From an uncultured Nostocoides sp. (GTDB lineage: Bacteria > Actinomycetota > Actinomycetes > Actinomycetales > Dermatophilaceae), in the NCBI GenBank assembly GCA_937873315.1, contig CALMQX010000012.1, positions 1 through 63,545 on the forward strand: a stretch of 63,545 bases of DNA. Reading direction: 5' to 3'. Shown here one piece after another: positions 49,316 to 58,547 of the stretch. The translations under genes were made by a program, and so were the position numbers. Position 1 is the first letter of the stretch, and each line of letters begins with the position of its first letter. Under the pieces are notes generated by a model. It ran no database searches, had not been told where the DNA came from, and saw nothing but the letters and a program-made list of their open reading frames with translations.

Positions 49316-50815
49316 GTGTCTCCTGCGTGCGCCTCACGTCGCTCCGTCCTTGCCGCGGCGGCCGGGCTTGGCCTGACCTCTATGGCCGCGTGTTCACCCG
49401 ATACGGGCCAGCCGACGGGCACACCCACCCCGACCAGCAGCCCGCAGTCCTTGGCCATCGTCCTGCATCAGGATGGCCGCGCGCAGGTGCAGGCGAACCT
49501 CAAAGACTCCAACGCCCTCGTTCGCGCCCTCTTCGCCGAGGCCGGCGTCGCGGTGCTGGCCGACCCATCAGGCGCGGCCCTGACTACCGCGATCGCCACC
49601 GCGACCGCCCTTCAGGCACCTCTGCTCATCACCGGCACCACGCTTGGGAGCCTGGTCACCGATCTGAGGGTTCGCCGCCTGGTCTCCTATGCGACGGTGG
49701 CACCCAGCCTTGCCGACGGCGTGACCGTCCTGCCCGGAGGCGCGACGCCGCCCACCATCGAGGGTTACCAGCCCCTGACGCCGACCGTGGGGTCGGCCTA
49801 CGTCGTGACCACCCAAGCCCTGGAGGCCGATCCCCTACGGGAAGCCGTGCTGGCCGTGGCCGGCGCGAAGGTCCTCACCGTGAAGAATCCCGACCCCCGC
49901 AGCGCTGAGGCGGCCTATGACGCGCTGAGCGCGGCCGAGCCGCCGGTGATCGCGGTGGGCAGCGCATTCGGCCCTGCGGAGCGATTCGAGGCTCGGCTGC
50001 GAACCCGCCGCCATGCCGAGCAGCTGCCGGGCGGAGGCTTCCTCCCCTTCCCGGACCGGATGATGGTCGCGCTGTACGGACATCCTGAGAGCGCTGCGCT
50101 GGGGATGCTCGGCGAGCAACCAGCCGAGGCCGCGGTCAAGCGCGTCAAAAGGGTGGCAGCCGAGTATGCCGCCCTCACCTCGACCCCGGTGATTCCCGCC
50201 TTCGAACTCATCGCTACGGTCGCGTCGGCCAGCCCGGGCAAGGATGGCAACTATTCCCGTGAGACCGCGATCTCGGTCCTGAAGCCTTGGGTGGAGACCG
50301 CGATTCGGGAAGGCTGCTACGTCGTCCTGGACCTGCAGCCGGGTCGTACCGACTTCCTCACCCAGGCCAAGCTCTATGAGGAGCTCCTCCTGCTGCCGCA
50401 GGTGGGTCTCGCGCTCGATCCGGAATGGCGGCTGGGCCCCAAGGAGAAGCATCTGGCGCAGATCGGCCACGTGGGCATCGCCGAGGTCAATGCGGTCGCG
50501 CAGTGGCTGGCCACCCTGGTGCGCGAGCATGATCTGCCGCCCAAGGTCTTCACGCTGCACCAGTTCCAAACCCAGATGATTCGCGGCCGCGAGCAGCTCC
50601 GCACCGACCTCGACGAGCTGCAATTCCTGCTCCACGTGGACGGCTCCGGCGGCCAAGGCGCCAAGCGGGCCACCTGGGGAGTCATGCGCGAAGGCCTACC
50701 GAAGGGAGTCTTCCTGGGCTGGAAGAACTTCAAAGACGAGGACTTCCCCATGCTCACGGTCGCGCAGACCATGGCCCAGGTGAAACCCACCCCGAACTTT
50801 GTGTCCTACCAGTAG
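49316..50815 (+). CDS. uncharacterised lipoprotein with possible TIM-barrel C-terminal domain
   Basis: 499 residues. The N-terminus ASRRSVLAAAAGLGLTSMAAC has a twin-arginine SRRxVL pattern and a lipobox ending at Cys26, so it is probably a Tat-exported lipoprotein. A Thr/Pro/Ser linker leads to an N-terminal half (about 45-240) with repeated Val/Ala strands like cell-wall-binding repeat 2 modules, and a C-terminal half (about 250-499) with FELIATVASASPG, GCYVVLDLQPGRTDFL and GLALDPEWRLG, suggestive of a barrel with acidic residues at strand ends. I do not recognise an enzyme class. It faces aspS divergently. Confidence 0.75.
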   Translation: MSPACASRRSVLAAAAGLGLTSMAACSPDTGQPTGTPTPTSSPQSLAIVLHQDGRAQVQANLKDSNALVRALFAEAGVAVLADPSGAALTTAIATATALQAPLLITGTTLGSLVTDLRVRRLVSYATVAPSLADGVTVLPGGATPPTIEGYQPLTPTVGSAYVVTTQALEADPLREAVLAVAGAKVLTVKNPDPRSAEAAYDALSAAEPPVIAVGSAFGPAERFEARLRTRRHAEQLPGGGFLPFPDRMMVALYGHPESAALGMLGEQPAEAAVKRVKRVAAEYAALTSTPVIPAFELIATVASASPGKDGNYSRETAISVLKPWVETAIREGCYVVLDLQPGRTDFLTQAKLYEELLLLPQVGLALDPEWRLGPKEKHLAQIGHVGIAEVNAVAQWLATLVREHDLPPKVFTLHQFQTQMIRGREQLRTDLDELQFLLHVDGSGGQGAKRATWGVMREGLPKGVFLGWKNFKDEDFPMLTVAQTMAQVKPTPNFVSYQ

Positions 50816-50824
50816 GACCAACGC

Positions 50825-50838
50825 CTGCGGCTCCGCAG
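50825..50838. terminator. short hairpin between converging lipoprotein and ppk2 genes
   Basis: CTGCGG (50825-50830) and CCGCAG (50833-50838) are exact inverted copies two bases apart, in the 27-bp gap between converging stops. The loop is too small for an ideal hairpin and there is no U-run, so termination is only possible. Confidence 0.35.
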
Positions 50839-50842
50839 CTGC

Positions 50843-51703
50843 TCAGAACTTCAGCGGAACGAAGGTCTGCTCGTGCATCGGCGGCCGAACGTAGTGAATC
50901 TCCTGCATCTCGGGCAGGTGGATCACATCGGGTGCCACGTCCTCGTAGTCGAACTGGTCGAGCAGGTGGTTGACGCAGTTGAGTCGTGCCGCCCGCTTGT
51001 CGTCTGAGGGCACGACATACCAGGGCGCCTGCTTGATATCGGTGTACTGGAAGGTGGTGTCCTTGGCCATCGAGTACTTCACGTAGAACTCGTGCTCGGC
51101 CAGGTCCATGTCGGAGAGCTTCCAGCGCTTGAGCGGCTCGGCGTTGCGCGCTTCGAAACGCTTGCGCTGCTCCTCATAACTCACCGAGAACCAGTACTTG
51201 ATCAGGATGACCCCGCTACGCACGAGCATGCGCTCGAACTCGGGACACGAGCGCAGGAACTCCTCGTGCTCCTGGTCGGTGCAGAAGCCCATCACCGTCT
51301 CGACATTGCTCCGGTTGTACCAAGAGCGGTCGAAGAGCACCATCTCCCCAGCGGCCGGCAGGTGCTCCACATAACGCTGGAAGTACCACTGCGTCTTCTG
51401 CCGCTCGGTCGGTGTCGGCAGCGCGGCCACTCGCACGATGCGCGGCGAGGTGCGCTCGGTAATCCGCTTGATCACGCCCCCCTTGCCCGCCGAACCACGC
51501 CCCTCGAAAAGGACGACGACCTTGAGGCCCTGCTTCTGGATCCAGTACTGCAGCAAGACCAACTGCTCCTGCAGGCGCTCCATCTCGGCCTCGTAGACGT
51601 CCTTCTTGACCCGCCCCGACTTCGTGTGGATGGCATCGTCGACAGCGATATCGCCGCGGCCGATGTCATCGGCCCCCTCTGGCACCTGAATGTGTTTGCT
51701 CAT
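50843..51703 (-). CDS. ppk2: polyphosphate kinase 2
   Basis: 286 residues of the one-domain PPK2 family. Walker A VVVLFEGRGSAGKGGVIKRI (about residues 60-79), Walker B FDRSWYNRSNVE, and lid residues around TPTERQKTQWYFQRY. It moves phosphate between polyphosphate and nucleotides. Start ATG 51703 (MSKHIQVPEG) is favoured over ATG 51712 because GGAAGG then has the proper distance. Confidence 0.93.
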   Translation of the reverse strand: MSKHIQVPEGADDIGRGDIAVDDAIHTKSGRVKKDVYEAEMERLQEQLVLLQYWIQKQGLKVVVLFEGRGSAGKGGVIKRITERTSPRIVRVAALPTPTERQKTQWYFQRYVEHLPAAGEMVLFDRSWYNRSNVETVMGFCTDQEHEEFLRSCPEFERMLVRSGVILIKYWFSVSYEEQRKRFEARNAEPLKRWKLSDMDLAEHEFYVKYSMAKDTTFQYTDIKQAPWYVVPSDDKRAARLNCVNHLLDQFDYEDVAPDVIHLPEMQEIHYVRPPMHEQTFVPLKF

Positions 51704-51725
51704 GCGTTGCATCCTTCCGCGTCGC

Positions 51726-52325
51726 TCAAGGATGGGACAAGCCTTCCCCGGCACGGCTTTTCCGGACGTATGCCGTGAGCGCGGCAATCATGACCGTGGC
51801 ATTGCGAATGTCCCCGGCCAGGATGGCCTCAAGAAGCTCATCCAGGGGCACCCAGCGGTGCACGAGAACCGCCTCCTCGCCGGTGCGCTGGTGACGCTCA
51901 GCGTCGGGTACCGCACTGAGATCGGTAGCCAAGAAGATCGTCAGGTGTTCATTCATCCCACCGGGTGACGCCGCATACCGGCTGAGCAGTGCCCACGTGG
52001 CCGCCCGCAGATCTGCCTCTTCGGCGAGTTCGCGCTCAGCACAGGCGCGTTCGTCCTCGCCGTCCACATCCCGCAGCCCGGCCGGGATCTCCCATTCGTA
52101 GGTTCCGATGGGGTGCCGGTACTGCTGGATGAGCAGCACCCGCTCCTGGGGGTCCATCGCCAATACCGCGACTGCCCCCGGGTGGTCGACGAAGTCCCGA
52201 CGTAGCTCGCCAACCCCGGGCAGGACGAAATTCTCGCTGATGACATCCCAGACCAGGCCCTCGAAGCGGACGGCCCGATCCAGAACCGGCGCGGGGTCGA
52301 CGCGATCAGCGAGCGGTTCGCTCAC
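51726..52325 (-). CDS. NUDIX hydrolase, ADP-ribose pyrophosphatase type
   Basis: 199 residues. The NUDIX box is [24 protein letters not shown] preceded by [20 protein letters not shown], typical of ADP-ribose pyrophosphatases; a Pro about 15 residues after the box (AASPGGMNE) supports this. GTG 52325 overlaps the pyrG stop by four bases, the same pair as Rv1699-Rv1700 in mycobacteria. Confidence 0.9.
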   Translation of the reverse strand: MSEPLADRVDPAPVLDRAVRFEGLVWDVISENFVLPGVGELRRDFVDHPGAVAVLAMDPQERVLLIQQYRHPIGTYEWEIPAGLRDVDGEDERACAERELAEEADLRAATWALLSRYAASPGGMNEHLTIFLATDLSAVPDAERHQRTGEEAVLVHRWVPLDELLEAILAGDIRNATVMIAALTAYVRKSRAGEGLSHP

Positions 52326-54022
52326 GCGTCCTCGTGTTGCTTGGGACGGTCGACCTCGATGAGGCGGGCCGCGCGCTGCGCTTCGAGGGCGGCACCGATC
52401 AGACCGGCAAAGAGCGGGTGTGCACGGGTCGGCCGGGACTTGAACTCCGGGTGCGCCTGAGTCGAGACGAAGTACGGGTGTACCTCCCGGGGGAGCTCGA
52501 CGAACTCGACGAGGCCATACTCCGGGTGGGTCCCGGAGAAGACCAGCCCGGCCTGCTCGAGTTGCTCGCGGTAGGCGTCATTGACCTCGTACCGGTGACG
52601 ATGGCGCTCCTGCACCCGGGTCGCGGCATACGCCTGGGCCACAATCGATCCCGGCACCAGGTCGGCGGGTTGCGTCCCCAGCCGCATGGTGCCGCCGAGG
52701 TCTCCGCCACCATCGACGATGGCTTTCTGGGCCTCCATCGTCGAGATGACCGGGTCCGGCGTCGCCGGGTCGAACTCCGCCGAGCTGGCCTGCTCGATGC
52801 CAGCCACATTGCGGGCGTATTCGATCACCATGCACTGCAGGCCCAGGCAAATACCCAGGGTCGGCACCTGACGCTCCCGAGCCCAGCGCAAGGCACCGAG
52901 CTTGCCCTCGATACCGCGAACCCCGAAACCACCGGGAACCAGGATTGCGTCGGCACCACCGAGAGCCTTCTGCGCACCGGCCATGCTCTCGCATACATCC
53001 GAGGCCACCCAGCGGATCCGCACCTTGGCGTCGTGGTGGAAGCCCCCGGCCCGCAACGCCTCGGTGACCGAGAGGTAGGCGTCAGGGAGGTCGATGTACT
53101 TGCCCACCAGGGCGACCTCGACATCGTGCTCGGGCTCATGGACCCGCTCAAGGAGCAGGTTCCAGTCCCGCCAGTCGACATCGCGGAAGGTGAGGCCGAG
53201 CCGACGCACGACGTAGGCATCCAAGCCTTCGGCATGAAGGACCTTGGGAATGTCGTAGATGCTGGGCGCGTCCACGGCTGCAGCACAGGCCTCCACGTCG
53301 ACATCGCACATCAGCGAGATCTTGCGCTTGATGGACTCCGGGATCTCCCGGTCGGCCCGCAGCACCAGCGCATCGGGCTGAATACCCACCTGACGCAGTG
53401 CCGCCACAGAGTGTTGGGTCGGCTTGGTTTTGAGCTCGCCGCTCGGCGCGAGATAGGGCACCAGGGAGACATGCAAGAAGAAGACGTTGTCCCGCCCGAG
53501 GTCGTGCCGCACCTGGCGAGCGGCCTCGAGGAAGGGCAGCGACTCGATGTCACCGACGGTGCCGCCGATCTCGGTGATGATGATGTCCGGGGCCTGGGCC
53601 GGATCGACTCCGGGCGAACCGAGTGCCTCGGCCCGCATCCGCTCCTTGAGCTCGTTGGTGATGTGCGGGATGACCTGGACGGTGTCTCCGAGGTACTCGC
53701 CACGGCGTTCACGCTGGATCACCCGGTTGTAGACCTGACCGGTGGTGACATTGGCGCTGCCGTGCAGATTGACGTCGAGGAAGCGCTCGTAGTGACCGAT
53801 ATCCAGATCGGTTTCGGCGCCATCCTCGGTCACGAAGACCTCACCGTGTTGGAAGGGATTCATCGTGCCCGGATCCACATTGAGGTAGGGATCGAGCTTC
53901 TGCATGGTCACCTTCAACCCGCGCGCACGGAGCAAATGCCCGAGACTCGAGGCGGTGAGTCCCTTACCCAGTGATGAGGCGACGCCTCCGGTCACGAAGA
54001 TCTGTTTCGTCTGCAACACCAC
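52322..54022 (-). CDS. pyrG: CTP synthase
   Basis: 566 residues. The synthase half starts [23 protein letters not shown]; the glutaminase half contains [33 protein letters not shown] (Cys) and HPEF (His). It makes CTP from UTP and glutamine. Two GTGs stand in tandem (54022, 54019), and a TAGGGT at 54031-54036 lies eight bases upstream, so it could be leaderless; GGTGGGGG there could also be a ribosome binding site, as the upstream glycosyltransferase gene ends only 16 bp away. Confidence 0.94.
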   Translation of the reverse strand: MVLQTKQIFVTGGVASSLGKGLTASSLGHLLRARGLKVTMQKLDPYLNVDPGTMNPFQHGEVFVTEDGAETDLDIGHYERFLDVNLHGSANVTTGQVYNRVIQRERRGEYLGDTVQVIPHITNELKERMRAEALGSPGVDPAQAPDIIITEIGGTVGDIESLPFLEAARQVRHDLGRDNVFFLHVSLVPYLAPSGELKTKPTQHSVAALRQVGIQPDALVLRADREIPESIKRKISLMCDVDVEACAAAVDAPSIYDIPKVLHAEGLDAYVVRRLGLTFRDVDWRDWNLLLERVHEPEHDVEVALVGKYIDLPDAYLSVTEALRAGGFHHDAKVRIRWVASDVCESMAGAQKALGGADAILVPGGFGVRGIEGKLGALRWARERQVPTLGICLGLQCMVIEYARNVAGIEQASSAEFDPATPDPVISTMEAQKAIVDGGGDLGGTMRLGTQPADLVPGSIVAQAYAATRVQERHRHRYEVNDAYREQLEQAGLVFSGTHPEYGLVEFVELPREVHPYFVSTQAHPEFKSRPTRAHPLFAGLIGAALEAQRAARLIEVDRPKQHEDA

Positions 54023-54038
54023 GGACCCCCACCCTACG

Positions 54039-55145
54039 TTATGTCGGGGCACCTTCGCCGCACCCGACACCAAGTGAGTCGTATGCCGCAATCGCTGCCC
54101 TGACCGCGTCCTGCTGAGTCGGCAGTTCTGCGCTGCGAGCCTCGGACGCGGAGCGCAACTGATCCCTGGTCGTGCCATCGCTGACCACGCGCTGGATTGC
54201 CGTCGCGAGCGCCTCGCTATCGCCAACGGGAACCAGCACTGCGGCATCCCCTACGACCTGCGAGGTGCCGCCAGCGTCCGTGGTCACGATCGCCGCTCCC
54301 TGGTGTAGCGCCTCCTGCAACCAGACCGGCTGGCCTTCCCAATCGGCCGCCGAGACCACCACGTCGGCGGCGGCCAGCAAGTCCGCAATGTCATGGCGAT
54401 GCCCCAGCAGACGCACCGGCAGATCCTGCGCGGCAATGCGATCACTCAACTCGGCCCGCAGGGGCCCGTCGCCAGCGATCGCCAAGAGCACGCCACCACC
54501 GGAGCGCTCGACGCGAACCATCGCGTCCAAGAGCAGATCTGGGCGTTTCTGCGTCGCGAGCCGGCCAACGCTCACGGCCAGCGCCATTGGATCACGCACT
54601 CCCAGCGAGGCGCGCACCTGCCCGCGGCCGGCCGTGATCTCGCCAGCCTCCGGGGCAGCGATCACCGCGTGCTCGACTCGTCGGGCCCCAAGTTTGCGTT
54701 GGCGCAGCTGAAGGTCACGCGAGACCGTCAAGACCAGGTCTGCTCGGGCTGCCACGACTCGCTCCAAGGCGGCGTGGATCCCGGCGGCTACTCGCCCGCT
54801 CGGCGCCGCATTGTGCAAGGTGACCACCAGCGGTGCGCCGCGTCGGGTGGCCAGGGCGGCCAAGGCCCCGAGCCGAAGACCATGTGTGTGGACCACATCG
54901 GCTCTGGCCGCCATCGCTCGCAGCGCCCCGACGGCGGCGGCATCACCACGCGGCGAGGGCCGATCAGCGACGCTGAGTTCGACGGTGCGCGCCCCGGTCG
55001 CCGCCATGGAGAACTGGTCGAGAACCTGTGCGGGTGCCGCGATCAGCACCTCGAGACCGTGTCGGACCAGCCCCTGCGCCAGGTCGTGAACGTGGCGGCC
55101 GACTCCCCCGGTGGAAGTGCCCAGAGCCAGGAGTACCCGCGTCAT
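54039..55145 (-). CDS. GT4-family glycosyltransferase
   Basis: 368 residues, GT-B fold. N-terminal [22 protein letters not shown], and C-terminal donor-binding [68 protein letters not shown] (the EGxPxxxxEA type motif). Acceptor unknown; it sits with murJ and an MraY-like gene, so a cell-surface glycan is a fair guess. ATGA overlap with murJ. Confidence 0.87.
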   Translation of the reverse strand: MTRVLLALGTSTGGVGRHVHDLAQGLVRHGLEVLIAAPAQVLDQFSMAATGARTVELSVADRPSPRGDAAAVGALRAMAARADVVHTHGLRLGALAALATRRGAPLVVTLHNAAPSGRVAAGIHAALERVVAARADLVLTVSRDLQLRQRKLGARRVEHAVIAAPEAGEITAGRGQVRASLGVRDPMALAVSVGRLATQKRPDLLLDAMVRVERSGGGVLLAIAGDGPLRAELSDRIAAQDLPVRLLGHRHDIADLLAAADVVVSAADWEGQPVWLQEALHQGAAIVTTDAGGTSQVVGDAAVLVPVGDSEALATAIQRVVSDGTTRDQLRSASEARSAELPTQQDAVRAAIAAYDSLGVGCGEGAPT

Positions 55146-56764
55146 GCCTGGCCCCTCCGTTCCCGGCCTCGATGGATCAACTGTGTCGTCAAGTCACGCT
55201 GGGTGAACCACATGACGAGCACGTATGCCGCGGCGCCGGCGACCGCGGACAGCGCACCGGAGAGCAGGGTATTGGTGATCGTGTTCAGGGGGAAGCCGCG
55301 GCCGACGCTATCCCCAACCGCCAGGGCGGCCCCTACCCCGACGCACACGGACGCCACCACGGCGCCGGCACCGGCGGTGGCCCGCGGACCCCACGCCCGG
55401 CGGGTCAGCACCGCGAGCCCAAAGGCAGCAAGAATCATGCCGACACTATTGGCCTGAGCGAGCGAACGCAGGGTCGGCTCGGCGCCAGCATCAGTACCGA
55501 CAAAGAGCACCGGGCTGGCTGCGATCAGCCAGCCTGCGGTCACCGCTGCGGCGGACGCGAGGGCGGAACCCTTCACGTAAGCCGCCCGCAGCAGTAGCGC
55601 AATCGCGCAGAAGCCCACCAGCCCCGGGCCCAAGGCCCACAAGGTCCCGGGTAACGCCGCGAGGGCCTGCGCGCTGGCACCGGCACTTCCTCGGCGAGCA
55701 TCGAGCACGGTGAAGAAGGCCCCGACCGGGCGTGCCGTCGCCATCAGCACCCCGGCGCCGAGGCCAGCGACCATGAGCACCGCTGAGAGCGAGCGCGCCA
55801 GCGCGCGGTCGACGTCGGGCTCCTGCGCACCAGTGGCCAGGGCCAGCGCCGGAAAGGTGCTCATGGCAATGGGCACGGCCAACACGGCATACGGGAGCAG
55901 GTAGACGGTTTGCGCGTACTGCCAGACCGGGAGCACTCCCCGATCGCCTGCGTGGTTGGCGAGCCAGAGCACCACCAGGGTCGCCACCTGTTGCCCGCCG
56001 ACCACAAGGATCCCGGCCACGGCGAGCCGCCCGATCTGACGACCTTCCGCGGCGCTCAGGCGCCAGGCCGGCCGCCAACGCCACCCGGTGGCTATCGCCG
56101 GGATCAGCAGCGGGACGGAGAGCATGGCGACCCCGGCCGTGGTCCCCCAGGCCAGGACCGCGATGGCGTGATCAGTGACCGCAGAGGGTGCTGTCTGACC
56201 CTCGACGAGGCCGCCGTACCAGAGATAACTGGCCATCACCACGATGCTGGACAGCAAGGGCGCCAGCGCTGCGGCCGCGAACCGCCGATGCGCGTGCAGG
56301 AGTCCAGTGAGGACGATGCCGAGGCCATAGAGCGGCACCTGGACCGTGAACACCCTCAGCATGGTGACAGCGACGGCGTGTGCTCGCGGGTCGAAGTCAC
56401 TCACCAACCAACGCGCTGCTGGTTCGGCCAGAAGCGCCAGCAGCACAGCGACGGGCACCAAGACGGCCAGTACCCAGGTGAGCAGCACCGAGGCCAGCCG
56501 ATCGGCGGCTGCGCGATCTCCTCGGCCCATGTGTCCCGCGATCAAGGGCACCGCGATCGCCGAGAGAACACCGCCAGCGGCCACCTCGACCAGCACGTTC
56601 GGCAGGGCGTTCACGCTCTGATAGATCTCGCCAACACCGTTGGCGCGCACCGATTCGGCAAAGACCAGGACCCGGCCCAGTCCGGCCGCACGGGCCAACA
56701 GGGTGATCCCGGCGATCAGCCCGGCTGCTCCGGCGATCCCCACCGCGGCCCGACGCGAGGTCAC
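55142..56764 (-). CDS. murJ: lipid II flippase MurJ (MviN)-like
   Basis: 540 residues with about 14 membrane segments. Early LLARAAGLGRVLVFAESVRANGVGEIYQSVNALPNVLVEVAAGG matches MurJ TM1-2, including the conserved Arg residues. GTG 56764 is chosen: GGAGG seven bases upstream and a GTGA overlap with the previous gene; another GTG at 56782 is less well placed. The mycobacterial-type C-terminal pseudokinase fusion is absent, and the main murJ is often near the chromosome end in actinobacteria, so this may be a paralogue. Confidence 0.82.
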   Translation of the reverse strand: MTSRRAAVGIAGAAGLIAGITLLARAAGLGRVLVFAESVRANGVGEIYQSVNALPNVLVEVAAGGVLSAIAVPLIAGHMGRGDRAAADRLASVLLTWVLAVLVPVAVLLALLAEPAARWLVSDFDPRAHAVAVTMLRVFTVQVPLYGLGIVLTGLLHAHRRFAAAALAPLLSSIVVMASYLWYGGLVEGQTAPSAVTDHAIAVLAWGTTAGVAMLSVPLLIPAIATGWRWRPAWRLSAAEGRQIGRLAVAGILVVGGQQVATLVVLWLANHAGDRGVLPVWQYAQTVYLLPYAVLAVPIAMSTFPALALATGAQEPDVDRALARSLSAVLMVAGLGAGVLMATARPVGAFFTVLDARRGSAGASAQALAALPGTLWALGPGLVGFCAIALLLRAAYVKGSALASAAAVTAGWLIAASPVLFVGTDAGAEPTLRSLAQANSVGMILAAFGLAVLTRRAWGPRATAGAGAVVASVCVGVGAALAVGDSVGRGFPLNTITNTLLSGALSAVAGAAAYVLVMWFTQRDLTTQLIHRGRERRGQA

Positions 56765-57573
56765 CGTGGAGTCCTCCCCCACCGGTCAATCTCCCGCAGA
56801 CCCGGGGTTCGCTCAATCACGGCCGTGAAGCTCACCCGCTCGGAGGCCAGTGTCAAGCCGGTCACCGCGGCCAGCGCGACCAGCCGCCCACGGACCCCGA
56901 GGCGTTGCGCCAGGGCAGACCCGATCGCCGCGCCGACGGCGTTCGCGCCGGTATCCCCCAGCATCGACTCCCCACGTAGATCTGGACGGACCACACCCAT
57001 GCCGCTGCCGATGGCGGCCGCGGCAACACTGGCACCGGGCCGGCGGGAAGCCATCAGCGGCAGCCCGATCAGGGCGGCAGCCTTGAGCGCCCGGCCGGGG
57101 CGCAAGTCCAAGAGGTTCGCCACATTCGCCGCCCCAGCGACCACCCCAGCGCCCACGACGGTGTCCAACGCCCCCCGCCCGCTACCGCGGTCGGCCTGCC
57201 AGGTTCCGGCGAGCGCGCTGGCGCCGATGCCGAGGATCTTGAGGGCGCCCGTGGTGACCTCACCCCGGCGCAGCGCACCTAGGTGGCCCTTCAAGCCCTT
57301 GGCGGAGGCATCGCCGGCCAGATCGTCCAGAGCCCCCGAGAGCGCCGAACCGGCCACCGCGACGGCCGCGCCGCCAGCGCCGGGTTCGCCGCTCGCGGCC
57401 AGCCCGGCTAGGACTCCGACCGCGAGTGCCGGACCCTCGAGAAGGGTGATCGGCGCACCGGTGAAGGAGGTGCGCCCCCACCGGACGCGTTCGTGCTCCG
57501 GCAAAGTCCGGCGAGCGGCATAGGCAAGCCCGGCCGCCAACCCCGCGACGACCAGTGCGCGCCCGCGACTCAT
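56761..57573 (-). CDS. degenerate MraY/WecA-like membrane protein
   Basis: 270 residues with about eight weakly hydrophobic segments. It keeps traces of polyprenyl-phosphate sugar-1-phosphate transferases: SGALDDLAGD (D83, D84, D88) in place of DDxxD, KGLKGHLGALRRGEVTTGALK, ANVANLLDLRPGRALK (N153, D156) in place of NxxNxxDGxDG, and MLGDTGANAVGA (D207). The DGxDG glycines are replaced by LRPGR. It may use a different substrate or be regulatory. ATGA overlap with steB; ends in murJ. Confidence 0.75.
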   Translation of the reverse strand: MSRGRALVVAGLAAGLAYAARRTLPEHERVRWGRTSFTGAPITLLEGPALAVGVLAGLAASGEPGAGGAAVAVAGSALSGALDDLAGDASAKGLKGHLGALRRGEVTTGALKILGIGASALAGTWQADRGSGRGALDTVVGAGVVAGAANVANLLDLRPGRALKAAALIGLPLMASRRPGASVAAAAIGSGMGVVRPDLRGESMLGDTGANAVGAAIGSALAQRLGVRGRLVALAAVTGLTLASERVSFTAVIERTPGLREIDRWGRTPR

Positions 57574-58547
57574 GACCCAGGAAGGGGCGCGTAGGGTGCC
57601 GTGGCGCCCGCTGCCAGACCGTAGTGACCCACCGAACCTGACCGTCCCGCCACCAGGGCAAAGACCACGCTCAGCGCGCCCATCGCGGTGTCTGCGTCGT
57701 CGACGCTCGACAGGCGGGGCGCAACGGCGAGGTCGGCACGCACTCTCTCGGACACAAAGACGGCGGCATCTCGGTCGTCCTGCCCGGCGGGTCGGGGTTG
57801 CACCGCGTCTGCCAGCACATGGCCAGCGGCGGTACCGGTGAAGTGACCCGCCAGAGCAACCCACCCGTTGGCAGCCGCGAGGCGGGCCTGGCTGTCCCCC
57901 GCAGTAATCGGACCCCCGATGATGACGAGATCGGTCGCCAAGGCCAGGTTGTCGCCGTCGATCTCAAGTAGGCCGAGTGCCTCGATGCGATTCAGGGCGG
58001 TACGCCGGCCCTCCTGGGCGGTGGGTGCCACCCCGGGGCTGCCTGTGAGCAAGGTTGCCAAGACGGCGGCATCCCGGTCTGCCGGCTTGTCGCCGTCACC
58101 CGGAACGCTCAGGGCGGCGGCCAATTCGGTGAAGGTCGAGTTGCGGTCGGCCTCCGTGGAGGTGAGCCAGGACGGGTCGAGCGTGAGCGCCGATGCGATG
58201 GTGGCGCCGGCTTGCGTGATATTCGTGCGGACGGCGCTGACCATGTCGGCATCAGCCCCGGGCAGGACGATGATGGCCACCGAGCGGCCGGCAAGAACAT
58301 CGTGCACCGCCGTCGGGCTGAGCTGGGCAATCAACGCCTGGCCGCCGTCATTTGAGGAACGCACCGAGGCCAACTCCTCGTTTAAGGCGGCCTTGTCCGC
58401 CCGCAGCGCAGTCACCTCGTTGGTCAGTGTCGAGCTGACTCCCGAGTCGATCTTTCCTTTGAGTGGGCCAGCCCCCAGCACGATGCCCACGGAGAGCGCG
58501 AGGAAGACCGCCACCAGGGAGACCAGGTGGTAGCGAAAATCGATCAT
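57570..58547 (-). CDS. steB: SteB/MctB-like membrane-anchored protein
   Basis: 325 residues. Begins MIDFRYHLVSLVAVFLALSVGIVLGAGPL, with one membrane segment, then a coiled coil (about 30-62) and an extracellular alpha/beta domain. The same family is called MctB (copper-related) in M. tuberculosis and SteB (cell division) in Corynebacterium. No copper-binding Cys/Met/His cluster is visible. ATG 58547 overlaps the steA stop (ATGA). Confidence 0.85.
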   Translation of the reverse strand: MIDFRYHLVSLVAVFLALSVGIVLGAGPLKGKIDSGVSSTLTNEVTALRADKAALNEELASVRSSNDGGQALIAQLSPTAVHDVLAGRSVAIIVLPGADADMVSAVRTNITQAGATIASALTLDPSWLTSTEADRNSTFTELAAALSVPGDGDKPADRDAAVLATLLTGSPGVAPTAQEGRRTALNRIEALGLLEIDGDNLALATDLVIIGGPITAGDSQARLAAANGWVALAGHFTGTAAGHVLADAVQPRPAGQDDRDAAVFVSERVRADLAVAPRLSSVDDADTAMGALSVVFALVAGRSGSVGHYGLAAGATAPYAPLPGS

